Shown piece by piece: positions 14,301 through 25,300 of a stretch of DNA of 64,000 nt; the stretch's first letter is position 1; every line of letters begins with the position of its first letter. Under the pieces are notes generated by a model. The model made no database searches and was not told the DNA's origin. It saw nothing but the letters and a program-made list of their open reading frames with translations. The translations under genes were made by a program, and so were the position numbers. This stretch comes from Mytilisepta virgata (Eukaryota > Mollusca > Bivalvia > Mytilida > Mytilidae), in the NCBI GenBank assembly GCA_028015205.1, contig CM051517.1:11952501-12016500 (forward strand), given 5' to 3'.

Positions 14301-15455
14301 AGCCACTGTTCCTTCAATTAGATGGGAATCTGCATTTACAGGATTCCATGGTGATTTTGACAACAATATCATACCTGCCATTCTGATCACCCTAAACACA
14401 TTTGCTGCAGAAGTATTTTACAGCCTGCTCTGCCCATTGATAATTATTTGGCCTTTGACAGATGGACTCGTTCTGAAAACCATGGCAACAAAAAAGGATG
14501 AAGGCCAATGGAAGGGAGACTTTATTTTGTTAGAAGATGAAGATGTGTTCAAACAACTCTTATTTAGACTATTTTCATCCATGTTTCTTTTTCAGGGAAT
14601 TAAGGTACATTATCAATTTATTTCATTTACTGCATATTCATGTAAATTTGTTTGAAGGTATCCAATCCATTATTAACCAAATGATTATTCCAAATGTCCT
14701 GGATTTTCCATGTAAAGTAATGGCGGTGACCATAATGATAATTGGAAAACTTAAGAAAGACTATACTATCCTATTTTTATAGATAGCACATAGAAACTGA
14801 GACGTGTTCTGTCATGTGTATTTGATTCATATTGCAAGGTTAATCAAAACTGGAATAAAATATGGCTTGGTGTTGTGAAGCAATTTTTAAGAAGAATTGT
14901 ACAATTACATTATCAATTAAAAGTACTTTGATTTGGATAAAAAAAAATGTAATTTTTGGATGACTGATGATAGCACATACATTGTTCTCCATTTAACAGT
15001 GGAATATTACATGCATTGCACTTTATCAGTCAGGGCACCTAGTTTGTGTAATCTGTAACTTTTGCAGAAAGACCAGTTATCTAATAATATTCTATATGTT
15101 TATCTCCCCTGGAAAAACTACACATTTTTTATTTCATTAAGTCTTGGTTATTATATATATGTAAATATTATAATTAGCACAAATTAAGAGTAACTTCAAA
15201 ACAACATAAAATAAACAATTTTAATGTTGTTAAAATATTAATTTTATTTTTCAGGTTCTTGGAACAGTATGTGCTGCAGCATTACACAGGCGTCATTTGA
15301 TGGTGTGGAAAATTTTTGCACCAAGATTTGTTTTTGCAGCAGTGTCTACTTTTACCATTTTTGCCTTTTCTTTATTTGCATATCTAATCATAATAAATAT
15401 TCACAGAGCATTAACAAAATGGGTCACACAGTTAGAACATAAAAAGAAAAGTTGA
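2362..15455 (+). CDS. PIGO: GPI ethanolamine phosphate transferase 3 (PIG-O), complete
   Basis: Transfers phosphoethanolamine to the third mannose of the GPI precursor in the ER membrane. Exons: 2362-3113, 6781-6940, 7820-7969, 10845-12438, 14222-14604, 15255-15455 (3240 nt, 1079 residues; human PIGO is about 1089). The start has A at -3 and G at +4. Residues ~8-30 are a signal-anchor helix. The alkaline-phosphatase-fold domain shows metal Asp73 ([10 protein letters not shown]), the nucleophile threonines 120-122 ([16 protein letters not shown]), [10 protein letters not shown] (169-178), Asp226/His230 (FLGVDHCGH), Asp268/His269 (GDHGM) and His277. Exon 4 onward encodes a long multi-pass region, including [15 protein letters not shown] and the C-terminal [15 protein letters not shown] block typical of PIGO. 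PIG-F is the known partner. All active-site residues are present. Orthology is strong; exact exon ends are by eye. Confidence 0.95.
3768..4236. mobile_element. PIF/Harbinger-type MITE
   Basis: 34-bp terminal inverted repeats at 3768-3801 and 4203-4236 (start GGCCAAATAAAAAAATACCT, about one mismatch), flanked by the target duplication TTA (3765-3767 and 4237-4239). A TTA duplication with GGCC ends is the PIF/Harbinger signature. No transposase, so non-autonomous. Lies in PIGO intron 1. Confidence 0.82.
4700..5830 (-). pseudogene. LINE 3' remnant in PIGO intron 1
   Basis: The minus strand encodes an intact stretch (4896-5354) with the post-RT region [19 protein letters not shown], then a Cys-rich tail with [20 protein letters not shown], as in the C-terminus of LINE ORF2. 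Further upstream on that strand, 5740-5800 still reads [12 protein letters not shown], a decayed form of the VKPVLLYGSEIWG motif. The 3' UTR at ~4730 holds the GGCCCTTTGATTGGAAATG signature and an AT-rich tail. 5'-truncated and degenerate. Inserted antisense to PIGO. Confidence 0.8.
7000..7660 (+). mobile_element. family G TIR element, copy 1
   Basis: Aligns by eye end to end with 51074-51781: shared CTTCGCCCAAA, AAGTGAAGTTGAAGTCGCCC, the GACAGCCGTT segment, and a right end AGGGTAAGCCCTG. The left inverted repeat is degraded here. Non-autonomous. In PIGO intron 2, directly downstream of the exon 2 donor region. Confidence 0.7.
8392..8418. other. G-run, possible G-quadruplex
   Basis: Runs of nine and seven G separated by AT, followed by GG-T-GG. 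It stands out in very AT-rich intron sequence. Structure is inferred only. Confidence 0.4.
8923..10135 (+). repeat. family B tandem-core repeat, copy 1
   Basis: Starts TTAAGCTCACCTGGCC, then a core of ~150-160 bp tandem units (blocks CCAATTGGAACAAAACTTGG, GGTCCTTAGGTGGTCCTCTT, AAGATGGCCGCC, AACATAGGACCCTATGGG). Ends CCAGGTGAGCGATACAGGCTC, then a small hairpin (GGCTCCTGGGAGCC) and CTAG. The first and last ~10 bases of the body are inverted (GCTCACCTGG / CCAGGTGAGC). Short frames across the core are repeat-derived. Resembles pearl/Helentron-like non-autonomous elements. In PIGO intron 3. Confidence 0.8.
10404..10836 (+). pseudogene. LINE 3' end abutting PIGO exon 4
   Basis: Plus-strand translation from 10410 reads [20 protein letters not shown], the terminal Cys-rich region of LINE ORF2, and continues to ~10620. 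A 3' UTR ends in the simple tail AATTGAAATTGAATTTGC. The tail finishes about ten bases before the PIGO exon 4 acceptor (AG at 10843-10844). Same orientation as the gene. Confidence 0.72.
12439..13235 (+). repeat. ~58-bp satellite containing splice-donor copies
   Basis: Roughly 13 tandem units of 55-70 bp begin exactly at the PIGO exon 4 donor (GCAT|GTAAGTAT). Most units carry AGTATGTAAGTATAGCAATA, so the U1-type GTAAGT motif recurs across 0.8 kb. Other unit blocks are AATCTATAGAATGTCATATT and AAGTATATAGTAAGCAATTA. Some higher-order repetition (about 270 bp) is visible. Confidence 0.92.
13430..14185 (+). repeat. family D Helitron-like repeat, copy 2
   Basis: Loose tandem units with TTCTGGTTAAGTTTTTGTGT, TTTCTCAGAAA and ATGACCTACATTT blocks. 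The 3' end is a small hairpin (TGTCTTACAGACA), then CTAG followed by T (about 14175). A hairpin shortly before CTRR-T is the Helitron 3' terminus pattern. Related to the copy at ~42571-49127. A fragment starting CTGTGGATTCATTATTTC at ~14036 matches the end of the TIR element at 58159. Confidence 0.6.
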
Positions 15456-15483
15456 TGGTTAGATAAGTTATGCAAATGAATGA

Positions 15484-16035
15484 CAGTCAAACCTGTCTAT
15501 AAAGGGCACCCAAGGGACAAGAAAAAAAGTGCCCTTATGAGCAGGTGCCATCTATATAGAGGTTAATTGGTCCCCTACCGGCAATGCAAAGGACTTTTTT
15601 CAGAATCTGTTTGACCAACTGATCTAATTTAGGGTATGTGAGCTTATAATGATGAGTTACAAATCAAGTTTGAGTTTGATGCTGATTGGATAATTATTTT
15701 GAGAGTTATTGCCCTTAGAAATAAAAATTATTGTCAAAATAGTAGTGTTCCTGCTTTTTTTAACAAACCCAAACTAATCTTATTATTGGTATGTGAGCTT
15801 ATAATGATGGGTAACAGATCAGTTTGACACTGATTGGATAATTAATGTGTGAGTTATTGCCCTTGGAAATAGGAATTGCATATATTGTCAAAATATAGCT
15901 CTAGCCAGTAGGGGACATTGTAATGCTCAACAATACTGTCAGAATGCTTGTTCATGAATGTGCCTTTTTGGTTGAGCCCTTTATAGACAGTGATATGCTA
16001 TATAGAGGTGTCCTTTAAAGCAGCTTTGACTGTAT
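15484..16035. mobile_element. TIR element in the presumed PIGO 3' UTR
   Basis: Imperfect inverted ends: CAGTCAAACCTGTCTATAAA on the left against the reverse of TTTAAAGCAGCTTTGACTG on the right. Internally, a ~165-bp unit (GGTATGTGAGCTTATAATGA to TTATTGTCAAAATA) occurs twice in tandem at ~15633 and ~15788. The element begins about 28 bases after the PIGO stop codon. No target duplication seen. Confidence 0.65.
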
Positions 16036-16276
16036 CATTCAAAAAATTAAATTTTGAAGAATCAAAAACATATTAAAATACTCACAGGAACAGATATCCA
16101 GAATCAGCAAATGTCATTGTATGGGAAACAATAAGATATTATTGTATAGCAACGTAATATTCCCTGTAGAACGTAACCAAAAGTTCACATGCAATATTTG
16201 TCGATATTGCATTGTAAGGACGATGTCTGTGATAGTTTTTTGGGTTATTTCCAGGATCTGGGTGGTGTTGCCATAC

Positions 16277-16408
16277 AATAAAAGGCTTATTGCATGAAAC
16301 TGGGAAATATTGTCCATCATAGAATATCATATCGCACTCGCAAGCTCGTGCAATATTACATTCTACTTGTTACAATATTTCCCAGTATTTGTGCAATAAC
16401 CCTTTATT
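16277..16408. repeat. fold-back inverted repeat
   Basis: Arms of ~37 nt (left has GCTTATTGCATGAAACTGGG; right holds its imperfect complement ACAATATTTCCCAGTATTTG) around a ~55-nt loop. Downstream of PIGO. Confidence 0.7.
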
Positions 16409-18841
16409 ATTAATTTAAAACTATTAAGGTAATTATTTTGATTTGCCAAATGTTCCATGCATTTACTTTGCAGTTAATTCTGTAATTATTGGGAAATTCA
16501 GAAACACTTATTTCCATAGACACCTAACAAAAACTACTTAGTATGTTTTTAACTTTGGAAGGATATATCAACGTAATTCTTGCTTAAAGAATTAGGTTCT
16601 GTTGTTATCCATAAAAAAGAGATTTACATTTATTAAATGTTTTAGTCCGGAGATTTATAGAGTAATATCAATTTAGTAACTGATATATGAAGCCAGCAGA
16701 TATTGAATACACAGTGTAAGCAAAATATGATTACATATCTTAATATGATTAAAATTGCACTCAATAAAAGTTCATAAATTCATTATAATACTTGGATGTT
16801 TTCTTCATTAGTTTAACAGACAGTTCAATAATTCGCATATATTCCATGTGTTTTCTTTTTTTAAGGATCGTAAAATTGTCCTACCTATCCATCAGCGATT
16901 ACAAAAAGTCATCATCCCAAAATACTTGTCAGAATTGACTAAATTTTGGTCTAATTATATTTGGGTAGTCTCTTGTAAAAGAGCAATTCTTACTTTGTAC
17001 CAACGAGACAATGTTTTTAGAAAGATTGAAAAAATATATTTTAACTCATCCAACTGGAAATTATGACTCAGATTGTTTGGTCCTTGCAAGTGGCTATGTT
17101 TGGCGCACCTTGGAACAATATGGCCAGAAAAGTAGAAATACTAATTTAAAATATATCTTAATATTGTCTTCCGATAGTACAGAACTGATCGAGTTGGTGG
17201 AATAATCATTAGGTGTTACAGTTCAAAATAGTTTTTTAGTATAAACCTTGGACCAATAAGAAGTAGAATATTTAGCACAAATCATGAATTTGCTGATCTT
17301 GGTTCATAATGCCGGGTTGAATAAAATTGGCATCAGCATAGATTTAGTAAATATGACTTAAAATTTGGCAAATAGATGTCAAGTGAGCAGTAGGAGACTT
17401 TTTTTCATTCAGCACATTACCATGTTAATACTATATTCAGATTTTCACTTATAATCATATTAAGTTGATTTCAAAGCTTGTTATTACTTTTGCTCAGTTA
17501 ACGTATTTTAATATTCTTTTTTTTGAGAGAAAAGTACGGATGTATGTATATATTGATGAATCTTTCTTATTAATAAAATCATATCTTTAAGTGGTGTGCC
17601 ATTATTGCTACCTCATATTTTATTTTTAAATTAAAATCCAAATAGATAACATTTTCACAGTCTCTTCAATGGTGTCAATTTGAGAGGTATTCAAAGTTGT
17701 CCCATCTTTGATACTAGTACATGGCGTGTTATGTTCTGTATGCCGAGCATATTGTTCAGTTATGAAATTATTTTTGGAGATGATAGGATCGTGTTTCTTT
17801 CAAATAAGATGAAGGTTTATATGTGTAGTATATTTTTGGAGCTCCCCTTTAGAGGAGTAGGTTTGATTACTTCCAAAATCACTCCCGTCGTTTCAGAAAA
17901 GTATCTTCCAAGTAACAAAATGACGTTTAATTTTTTGAAAGCTAGTTGAATGGTCTTTCATGTGTCTTACCATTTATGATAAAAGACTTCAAAGATTGTA
18001 AATCACCAGTATTACCCCTTTAGGAAGAGTTTAGATTGTGACAAGGTATGCTTTACTCTAATCATTATTGTTTAGAACACAAATATTGCACTGTAAGTGG
18101 TGAAAAAATTTACCTATGACGGACATTACCGGTATCATTATACAACTATTTATAACAAAGATTGACAAAGAACACAAGACCAGTTTCATAGAAACATGCA
18201 AAAGGTTAAGAAATGTGTTGCACATACGTGAAATAGGTTAATGCAAAGGAACTGAATTTCTGTTCTTAATCTTAGATTTCTTTTGAAATGATTACTAACA
18301 TTTATATTTTTGAGATCTTTCTTATGAATTGGTTACATAGCAGTAACAAATCTTTTTGAAAATTTTATATAAGATGGTCCCTAGTTTGTGGGGAATTTTG
18401 TGATAAATATAGATCAAATGGACTTGCATGTATTTCAATGTTTACCGGGATTCCTCAATGGCCATTTATATTGACTGTGACTTTAGTAAACCAGAGTATC
18501 CTTCATTTATAAAACTGGAAATTGTCTAAAGGTTAAGTTTCTGTTTAGAAGATTCTGTATGTTTTGCTTCATTAACCATTTAAATAATCATTATATAATA
18601 CACTTTCTGAATAATGAGGGTAAATTACTTTAAACACTAAATACTTTTGCGGGAAAAGAATTGGTAATGGAGCATATGAATTTTTCTTTATAAAAATAAA
18701 CGCATTAGTTGTAAGAAAAAAAACCACATAAATGCTGATTCTGGACAGGATCGGACAATTTTTCGAGTTCATAGTGTGATCGGCGGTGTACTCTGGTGTC
18801 CACATTTTCCAAGCCAATACGAGGATGCTAAGGCTACACTT
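16409..18841. other. intergenic, PIGO to UBL7, nothing recognised
   Basis: AT-rich spacer. An AATAAA at about 16764 could serve as a poly(A) signal for PIGO, but the UTR cannot be fixed from sequence. Short open frames at 16848-17205, 17680-17949 and 18572-18817 (minus) show no recognisable domain or splice context and look like chance. Confidence 0.5.
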
Positions 18842-19400
18842 TCAGGATTAGATCTATTCTTGGTAGCCTTGTGTGATAGTTAGTAATATTTGGTATATTG
18901 ATCTTAGAATTTATTCCCATTATATAGTTTCGATGAATCTAGAGGCCAAATAAAATTTTCAGGATTAATTCTATCCCTCAGCAAAGTATAAATATTTGAT
19001 GTTGATCGTTTTTAGGGGTTTTTGGTCTTTATTTCATATTATAATCCAGTGTTCTGGCAAAGTTTTCAGGATTAGGTTCCTCTGTTACTATTATGGTAGG
19101 GCCACAATATTTGATTCTTGCAATGGCCACTTTATTTCTGTATGTGTAGTATGTTAACAATCTTTGGGTATAAGTAGAATTACACCTGAAATATGCCTTA
19201 TTTGACACAATTTCACGCTTAAGTCTATTCCTCAGTAACTATACATGGTAAACCATATTTGGTACGAGTTTATAAATATTAGATGCATTTCTTATGGCCT
19301 TTACTTCATATTTAGACTGCATTTATCAGATTAAGTTTCCAATTGCTCCCATTGTCATTAATTCATTATATGATTTACAGGTCTCTTAGATGATTGACTA
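18842..19400. repeat. degenerate ~115-bp tandem repeat
   Basis: Five spaced reappearances of a CAGGATTA-like block (18842, 18957, 19064, 19210, 19328), each followed by a CTATTCCTCAG-like and an ATATTTG-like block. Old and diverged. Confidence 0.4.
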
Positions 19401-19499
19401 TATCCTTTACTTTGGTATGCATAGTTTGACACCAAGATCCCAATGACTTTTAAAATAATTTCAGTCAAAATAAGCTATGCAGGTAAGACAATTTTGGAT

Positions 19500-20240
19500 G
19501 CCCATTCTTTATTTTATATCCCGCATGCGATATAGTGTTTCCGTCTGTGTGTCCGTACGTACATATTGCTTTATTGGTCAAGGTTTAGGTTTACGGAACT
19601 TGGGTTCGGTGGGAATAATACCCTGAGATTGGATCTTCAAAATCTAGTTTAAAGCGGTGGTTCGACCTCCGTGATATGGTTGTTGATCACGACATAGAGG
19701 TTTCTTTTTCAGTCTAGGAGATAAAGATGTAATACCAACACGAAACTTCATAAGATAATACCTCGAATGGCTTGATCAAGAGGGATCTTATCAAGATTAA
19801 CATCAAAGGATGATGTGACCTTAATTTATATTTTTTGATAAATAAATTGACACCTTAGTATTGTAGTCGGGCTGGCCTGACAATCAAACAAAAGCCAATA
19901 GTCGAGTTTCGTCTAGTAGGAACTGAGCTATAACCGATATCAGAAATGTGATGAATACTGTCAATGCAAGTATTTGTTGCAACCAGCACACAATGTCATG
20001 AAATAAATTTGGTGCTATTCACCATTTAACTAGGTTAAAGTTTTACCTCGATCAAGCCGAGATATCTATTCAAAATTAACATCAGAGGGTGCATGGTATG
20101 AACTTAAATTCATCTTAAATTTAATATGATGTTGGTGTTGGTCACAATTTAACTAGGTTAAAGTTTTATTTTTGATAAATTGACACCTTAGTATTGTAGT
20201 CGGGATGGCCTGACAATCAAACAAAAGCCAATACAGAAAT
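19500..20240. repeat. rearranged repeats with a copied ORF fragment
   Basis: A ~70-bp segment (AATTGACACCTTAGTATTGT to ACAAAAGCCAATA) occurs at ~19845-19903 and ~20172-20232. Between them, 19904-20005 is a diverged copy of 20705-20825 (shared GAGTTTCGTCTAGTAGGAAC and CACAATGTCATGAAAT), i.e. part of the neighbouring minus-strand membrane ORF. The 5' part contains TATATCCCGCATGCGATATAG, a dispersed-repeat-like start. Confidence 0.6.
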
Positions 20241-20361
20241 AACCATGTTATATCTTATTAGCGTTTTCCTGAACGATTCTCCCTGCTTTCTTCTAAATAA
20301 CTTTCCTTCGTATTAGAATTTCCAAAACGTAGTTCCACGGCATTTATCAGACTATCCCATG

Positions 20362-20589
20362 TCATTTGAACAGCAAGCGATTATCCGTGAACAAATGTTT
20401 CTGCTTGTCCTCAAAACACAAGCCGTTTGCGTTCTTCATTCCGTCGTTAATTTGTGACTGTGTGACGTACTCAAAGTAAAAGTCTGCCCATACATCTCTA
20501 TCTGTTCCGCTGACTGTGCTCTTTAACAGAAGTTCCGATCTGGATTGAACAGTTGATTGATTCATATATAAAGGAACGAATTGTGACAT
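20362..20589 (-). CDS. small hypothetical ORF, distal member of cluster
   Basis: 75 residues from an ATG (starts MSQFVPLYMNQSTVQSRSEL). No recognised domain. It begins just five bases beyond the stop of the preceding membrane ORF, a virus- or retroelement-like spacing and unlike host genes here. No function proposed. May be part of a decayed mobile element. Confidence 0.35.
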   Translation of the reverse strand: MSQFVPLYMNQSTVQSRSELLLKSTVSGTDRDVWADFYFEYVTQSQINDGMKNANGLCFEDKQKHLFTDNRLLFK

Positions 20590-20594
20590 AACAT

Positions 20595-20990
20595 TTATAT
20601 TGTCCGAAAAATAGGATGTGGCTTGGTGTTGGAATTCAATTTCTTACACATCTTGTCAGCAATTTCTTGCTTCTCTACTTTCCGTTCATTTGGTGATTTT
20701 AAACTATTTCGAGTTTCGTCTAGTAGGAACTTAGCTATCACCGATATCAGTAATGTGATGCCGCGGAATACTGTCAGTGTAATTATCAATACGTTTTGTT
20801 GCAACCAGTACACAATGTCATGAAATGGAAAGTTAAATGCAAACCATGCAGTCACCAGCACGGCACTCGTAATAAACCAAGTCAATGCTATGAAAAACCG
20901 TTTCCAATGATGAGCATAGTGAATGTCCGTTCCACTTATTGTTCTTTCACTATGGGGTTTTATCGGAGTGCTACGAGAAGTGGTTCTCCA
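20595..20990 (-). CDS. hypothetical two-helix membrane ORF, no clear start
   Basis: The open frame on the minus strand from ~20990 lacks an early ATG. It encodes a basic/polar stretch, then two hydrophobic segments (FFIALTWFITSAVLVTAWFA and IITLTVFRGITLLISVIAKF) and a charged, Lys-rich tail ending FRTI. The open end may join an upstream exon (an AG lies near 21014) or be a frameshifted continuation of the next ORF. A diverged fragment of it lies at 19904-20005, showing it is or was repetitive. Not recognised. Confidence 0.4.
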   Translation of the reverse strand, partial: WRTTSRSTPIKPHSERTISGTDIHYAHHWKRFFIALTWFITSAVLVTAWFAFNFPFHDIVYWLQQNVLIITLTVFRGITLLISVIAKFLLDETRNSLKSPNERKVEKQEIADKMCKKLNSNTKPHPIFRTI

Positions 20991-21049
20991 TAATATTCCT
21001 TATTATTACTGTCAAAATAAATACGTACGCTCGTCGGTAGTTGATGTCG

Positions 21050-21271
21050 CTATCTTGTCGGTATACCAAGAACCGACGGATAGGCGGTTCCAGGGTCCGT
21101 ATGAGCGTAGAAGGTCAGTTTCGGCAATCCGCGATATGCTTGCTGTACTGGAGTAAATATTCCTTGTGCATTTTCGAATTTATTCCTTTGATATTGGTCA
21201 TCAGAATATGTTTGGTCCATATTTCTTTGTCCAATGTTAGTGAAACGGTAATCAGTCTCTTCTCCGCCCAT
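21050..21271 (-). CDS. small hypothetical ORF, proximal member of cluster
   Basis: 73 residues from MGGEETDYRFTNIGQRN to GIPTR, hydrophilic, no recognised domain. About 135 bases upstream on the minus strand is a TGGTGGCAGCGGCAGG stretch that looks like a retroelement primer-binding region (inference). A 12-nt repeat AGGAAAACGCTA (minus strand) lies just outside both ends of the cluster (about 20261-20273 and 21408-21420). Confidence 0.35.
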   Translation of the reverse strand: MGGEETDYRFTNIGQRNMDQTYSDDQYQRNKFENAQGIFTPVQQAYRGLPKLTFYAHTDPGTAYPSVLGIPTR

Positions 21272-21407
21272 TTAAAATTAACATACGCAAGCATTAATTA
21301 CTCTGAATGAAAAGGATATCTCGTAATTAGACTTCTTAAACGTAAAAGTTACTATCACAACTATTCTCATTATACTGATTTAACATCCTGCCGCTGCCAC
21401 CAATTGT

Positions 21408-22070
21408 AGCGTTTTCCTGCGGGTTGTGGTATAATACGTAAGCACCAAAAATAAAACAATTATATCCATAAACTATGTATTAATTTTCAAACAACGTTAA
21501 TCAATCAAATTACCACAGTATACATCAAATGATTGTCATCGATTGTTCATTAATTACACTAAAGAGGACAAATATACCTAAGAAGCAATCCAAAAAACGC
21601 AATCCATTAGACAGACAAAACCCGGGAAGACGAACAACCACAAGCACAACGAATTAACACTGAAAACTAAAAAACAATGAACAACACGAACTCCTTTAAA
21701 AACCAGGAGTGAACTCAGGTGCTCCAGAAGGGTAAGCAGTTCCTGCTCCGTACACGGCACCCGTCGTGAAGTTCAACAAAGTAAATCCGGTGGTAGTCTC
21801 AAATCGGTGGAGGTACATAAAATTTTACGACAATGGGAACTACGTGTCTACTCTAAGCGTTTGTATTATGTAATCCCTCGTCCCAATCCGTCGGTTATTT
21901 ATATAGTGTCATCCTTGGAACCGGTCGACGGACCTCATATCGGACACTGGTCGGACGTTGGGCGGATCCCAGCCAATAAAATTAACGAATTCACTACATC
22001 TGCATTGATTAACTACTTTTCACAATGCATATTCTTGATGTTGGTTAAATAAAACATTTACTTACATACT
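21408..22070 (-). repeat. dispersed repeat, possible LTR, mussel-type motif
   Basis: Read on the minus strand it starts TGTTTTATTTAACC, contains a TATA-like CTATATAAATAACC and a frame ending AGTAYPSGAPEFTPGF-stop at 21697, and finishes AACGCTACA directly before the PBS-like stretch. TGT...ACA ends and position suggest an LTR, but no partner LTR is seen to the left. The peptide tail is one I recall as widespread in Mytilus sequences. Confidence 0.4.
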
Positions 22071-22335
22071 TACTATTGGGTTAATTTTGAATGTGACATA
22101 TAGAACTTTGTATTTATTTTAGTTACAAACAGTTGTGTACCAAGTTAAATTTCTATGAACATTTGACTTCCACTTAATGTTCATATACATTAGAAATATA
22201 GTAAAGAAAAAGAAAGAACAAAACTATTATACGTTCGGGACTAGTATTACTTATTTTTTGCTTGTACTGGAATTTACTTGCTTCAGCGAGCCACAGACTT
22301 GAAAAATACATCGAGGTACCAGTATCCAAACAACA

Positions 22336-25300
22336 ATGGCGTCGCTAAAAATTTGCAATCGCACAGTTCATGGAAAAAGTGAAAAGATTTTGCTAAATTT
22401 TGTGAATTTTAAAGGGAATTCCTTCACACTGAAGGAGGAAGTTTCTAAACTTATAAATCTGCCACCGACAGACATAGGTTAGTTTTAGCTATACTTATAC
22501 CATATATACACAACAGGGGCTCGTTACAATTGACAGAGTATGTCATCTGTGACTGATTCGGCCCCGATCTATAAATTATACCATAACAAAAGGGAGGAAT
22601 CAATTCCGACAGCGCCACTTTTCAAATCGTCAGAATGTTTTTTCTGTTCTCCATCTAGTCCTTTTTTGCTTATTTCTGCAGTAAAATGATTATATTTTAA
22701 CAAAATGCCTACCTTTTAGCTCTAATTTCCCACCAATCGGTTGTATTGGCTCATTTTAGTTCCATTTCTGATAAAATCAGACATTCACTGTCCGGAAGTG
22801 ACCCACATTTGTATAATTTCCGCAAATTTGAGATATACATTCCGGAGATAATTTGGAACTTTCCAGAGTTTTCCTATCCTCATATACTTGACCCCAAAGT
22901 TATTCTGATAAAAAAAGTTAGTTCCAAATTATCTCAGGAATGGATATGTCAATTTTGGCGGTAATTAATAATCTTATTAAGATACAGTACCATCTAGTGA
23001 TTTTAATGTCTATTTTTTTTAGAGCTAATATATTGTGGAAAGAAATTACAGGATGACCAACAACTAGAAAGTACTGGACTTAAAGCAGGTGCAACATTGT
23101 TTGCATTAAAGAAACATATAATGGAGAAGGATGATAGTCAGGGTAATTAATACACAGAAGCCTTGCTTATTACTATTATTTAACAAAAATATCAGATATC
23201 TCTTTTGGAAGTGACTTTAAACCAATCAACTTGTTGGGCCATCAGATGATTATTTATTAATTAACAGGTAAATTGTAGGCATCAGAGTTATAATAAGGCA
23301 ATTTTATTGTTTCAAGTTTAGATGGTACATGTGTAGTTATATAAAAAAACACTGAAGAAAAAATAAAAACCATCCTATTGTTACCTTTTCAGTTGCATTT
23401 TAAAACGAATAATTCAGGTCAATCAAATATGATCACGCTGATTTAAACTACTGCATAGTGGAAAGGATTTAATGCAGTGACAGAATAGTGAAAATTACTC
23501 TGTCATCAAGGCATATTTATACAGTACATTTGTCCATAGTTTGAGGTTACACATACCAGGTATATATTTTAACAAAGGATTCTTGTTCAGTATATATAGA
23601 GAAATTGGTCTATATAAAATTTTATTGGACAAAAAATTTAGTTTTGACTAGACAGGTTTGGTTTACTCAGCTTAATTTACTAAAGAATATTACTTTTTCT
23701 GGTATGGGAATTCAGATAGACAGGTTTGACAGACCTGGCATGACACCCCAGTGATATTGTTAATTTCAGTATGTCATGTTAACTAGGTCTCCCTCTATTT
23801 TACAGATATGATGACTGATGTTGATGTGAGACAGTTGACACAGATGGTGAGATCAGCTTTACTGACACAGGACTATCCTACAATAGTGAGTGTCTCTCCA
23901 TTTATTCTACAGTTTATTAGTTTGTCTCAACGAAGTTGAGGAGGACTAATGGAGTACCCCCAGCGTCCATGCATGTGTGCGTCCACAGCCAGTTCTTGGT
24001 GACTACAATTGTAGTTGACATATATGCATAGAGTCATATATTTGTGTGTGCGGGTGCACGTTGAAGAGACTGACCATGTGACATAAGATGAAGGTCATAT
24101 GACCAATATTACACACTTGACTGGCTTTAATCAGTTTTAACATACAAAGTGACCTACAATCATATCACTTGGTGTGAGGATGCATCTTGGGGCATCTTAT
24201 TGCGCTTTTTTTTTTACTTAGGTTAAGTTTTACATCCAAGTTCAGTTCTCCGATATCAAGGGACCTACAATCATATTACTTGGTTTCAGGGTGCATCTCG
24301 GGGAGTAACACAGCTTCCTACCAAAATTAGACCTTATCGCACTTCATTGCCTTAGGCTAAGTTTTATGTCTGAGTTCAGTTCTTCGATACCAAGCAGCCT
24401 ACAATCATATTACTTGCTATAAGGGTGCATCTTGGGGAGCTACATGGCACACACCAAAATTGGTGAAACGAGGCGAACTTTCTAGTTATAGATTTATGAT
24501 TAATTGTCCCCTCACCAATGAAGTTGCGAGGGGATATAGTAATGCTACCATCCTTCATCTGTCCTTCTGTCCATCTGTGAACAATAGATTTTTACCTAAC
24601 TTTATACAAAGTTTAAATTTATCAAGATCTAAAAGCCTGAAGATTTTGGTTAAATATTAGAAATGACAAGATATAATTATACATGTACAAAATTCAGGGT
24701 CAAATTTGTTCATGGCGAGGGGATACCACGCTTTGTGTCACCCTTGTTATATTGGATTTACTTATGATTGCTGTATATGAAGAGACAAGTTAATTTTCAT
24801 TACAAATGTAAATCCTATGAATCAACAAGAAACCAAACAAGTATTTATAAGACATACAAATGTTTTGTTTTATATGAAATAAAGAGATGAAAAATATCTA
24901 CATTTCATTGGATCATTAGATTAGGGATTCTAACCCTCAATGTAAAGTTTGTTCAATTTTAAATATTTACCGGTTTTTAGAAAAAATTTATTTGATTTTA
25001 TTGTATTTTTTTGCATCACAGGTTAGCATATATTTACTAGCATATATGTCATTTTTTGCAGGTTGAGAGAATGGTGAACAGTCCTGAGACACTAAACAAT
25101 GTAATTGCAGCATCTCCAGGGTTAGAAAAAGATTCAGTAGCTTTAGGTGTGATTCTAATCAAATACAAATACCATGGTAACATGAAAGTAATATCTTTGA
25201 ATCTATAAATTTACATTGAAGTTTATACGATAAAAGATGATATGGAATTCAAAGATATGTGACATTAAAAGGTTTTAAATATAAATAGTAATTCAGTATG

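Noticed and set aside
17680..17949. Candidate small protein in the PIGO-UBL7 spacer
   Set aside because: 89 codons with no domain, no splice signals, and composition like the surrounding AT-rich DNA.
22571..22970. Possible 3-kb-scale gene or exon from the open frame at 22746-22964
   Set aside because: It sits in UBL7 intron 1, has no homology, and skipping it keeps UBL7 in phase.
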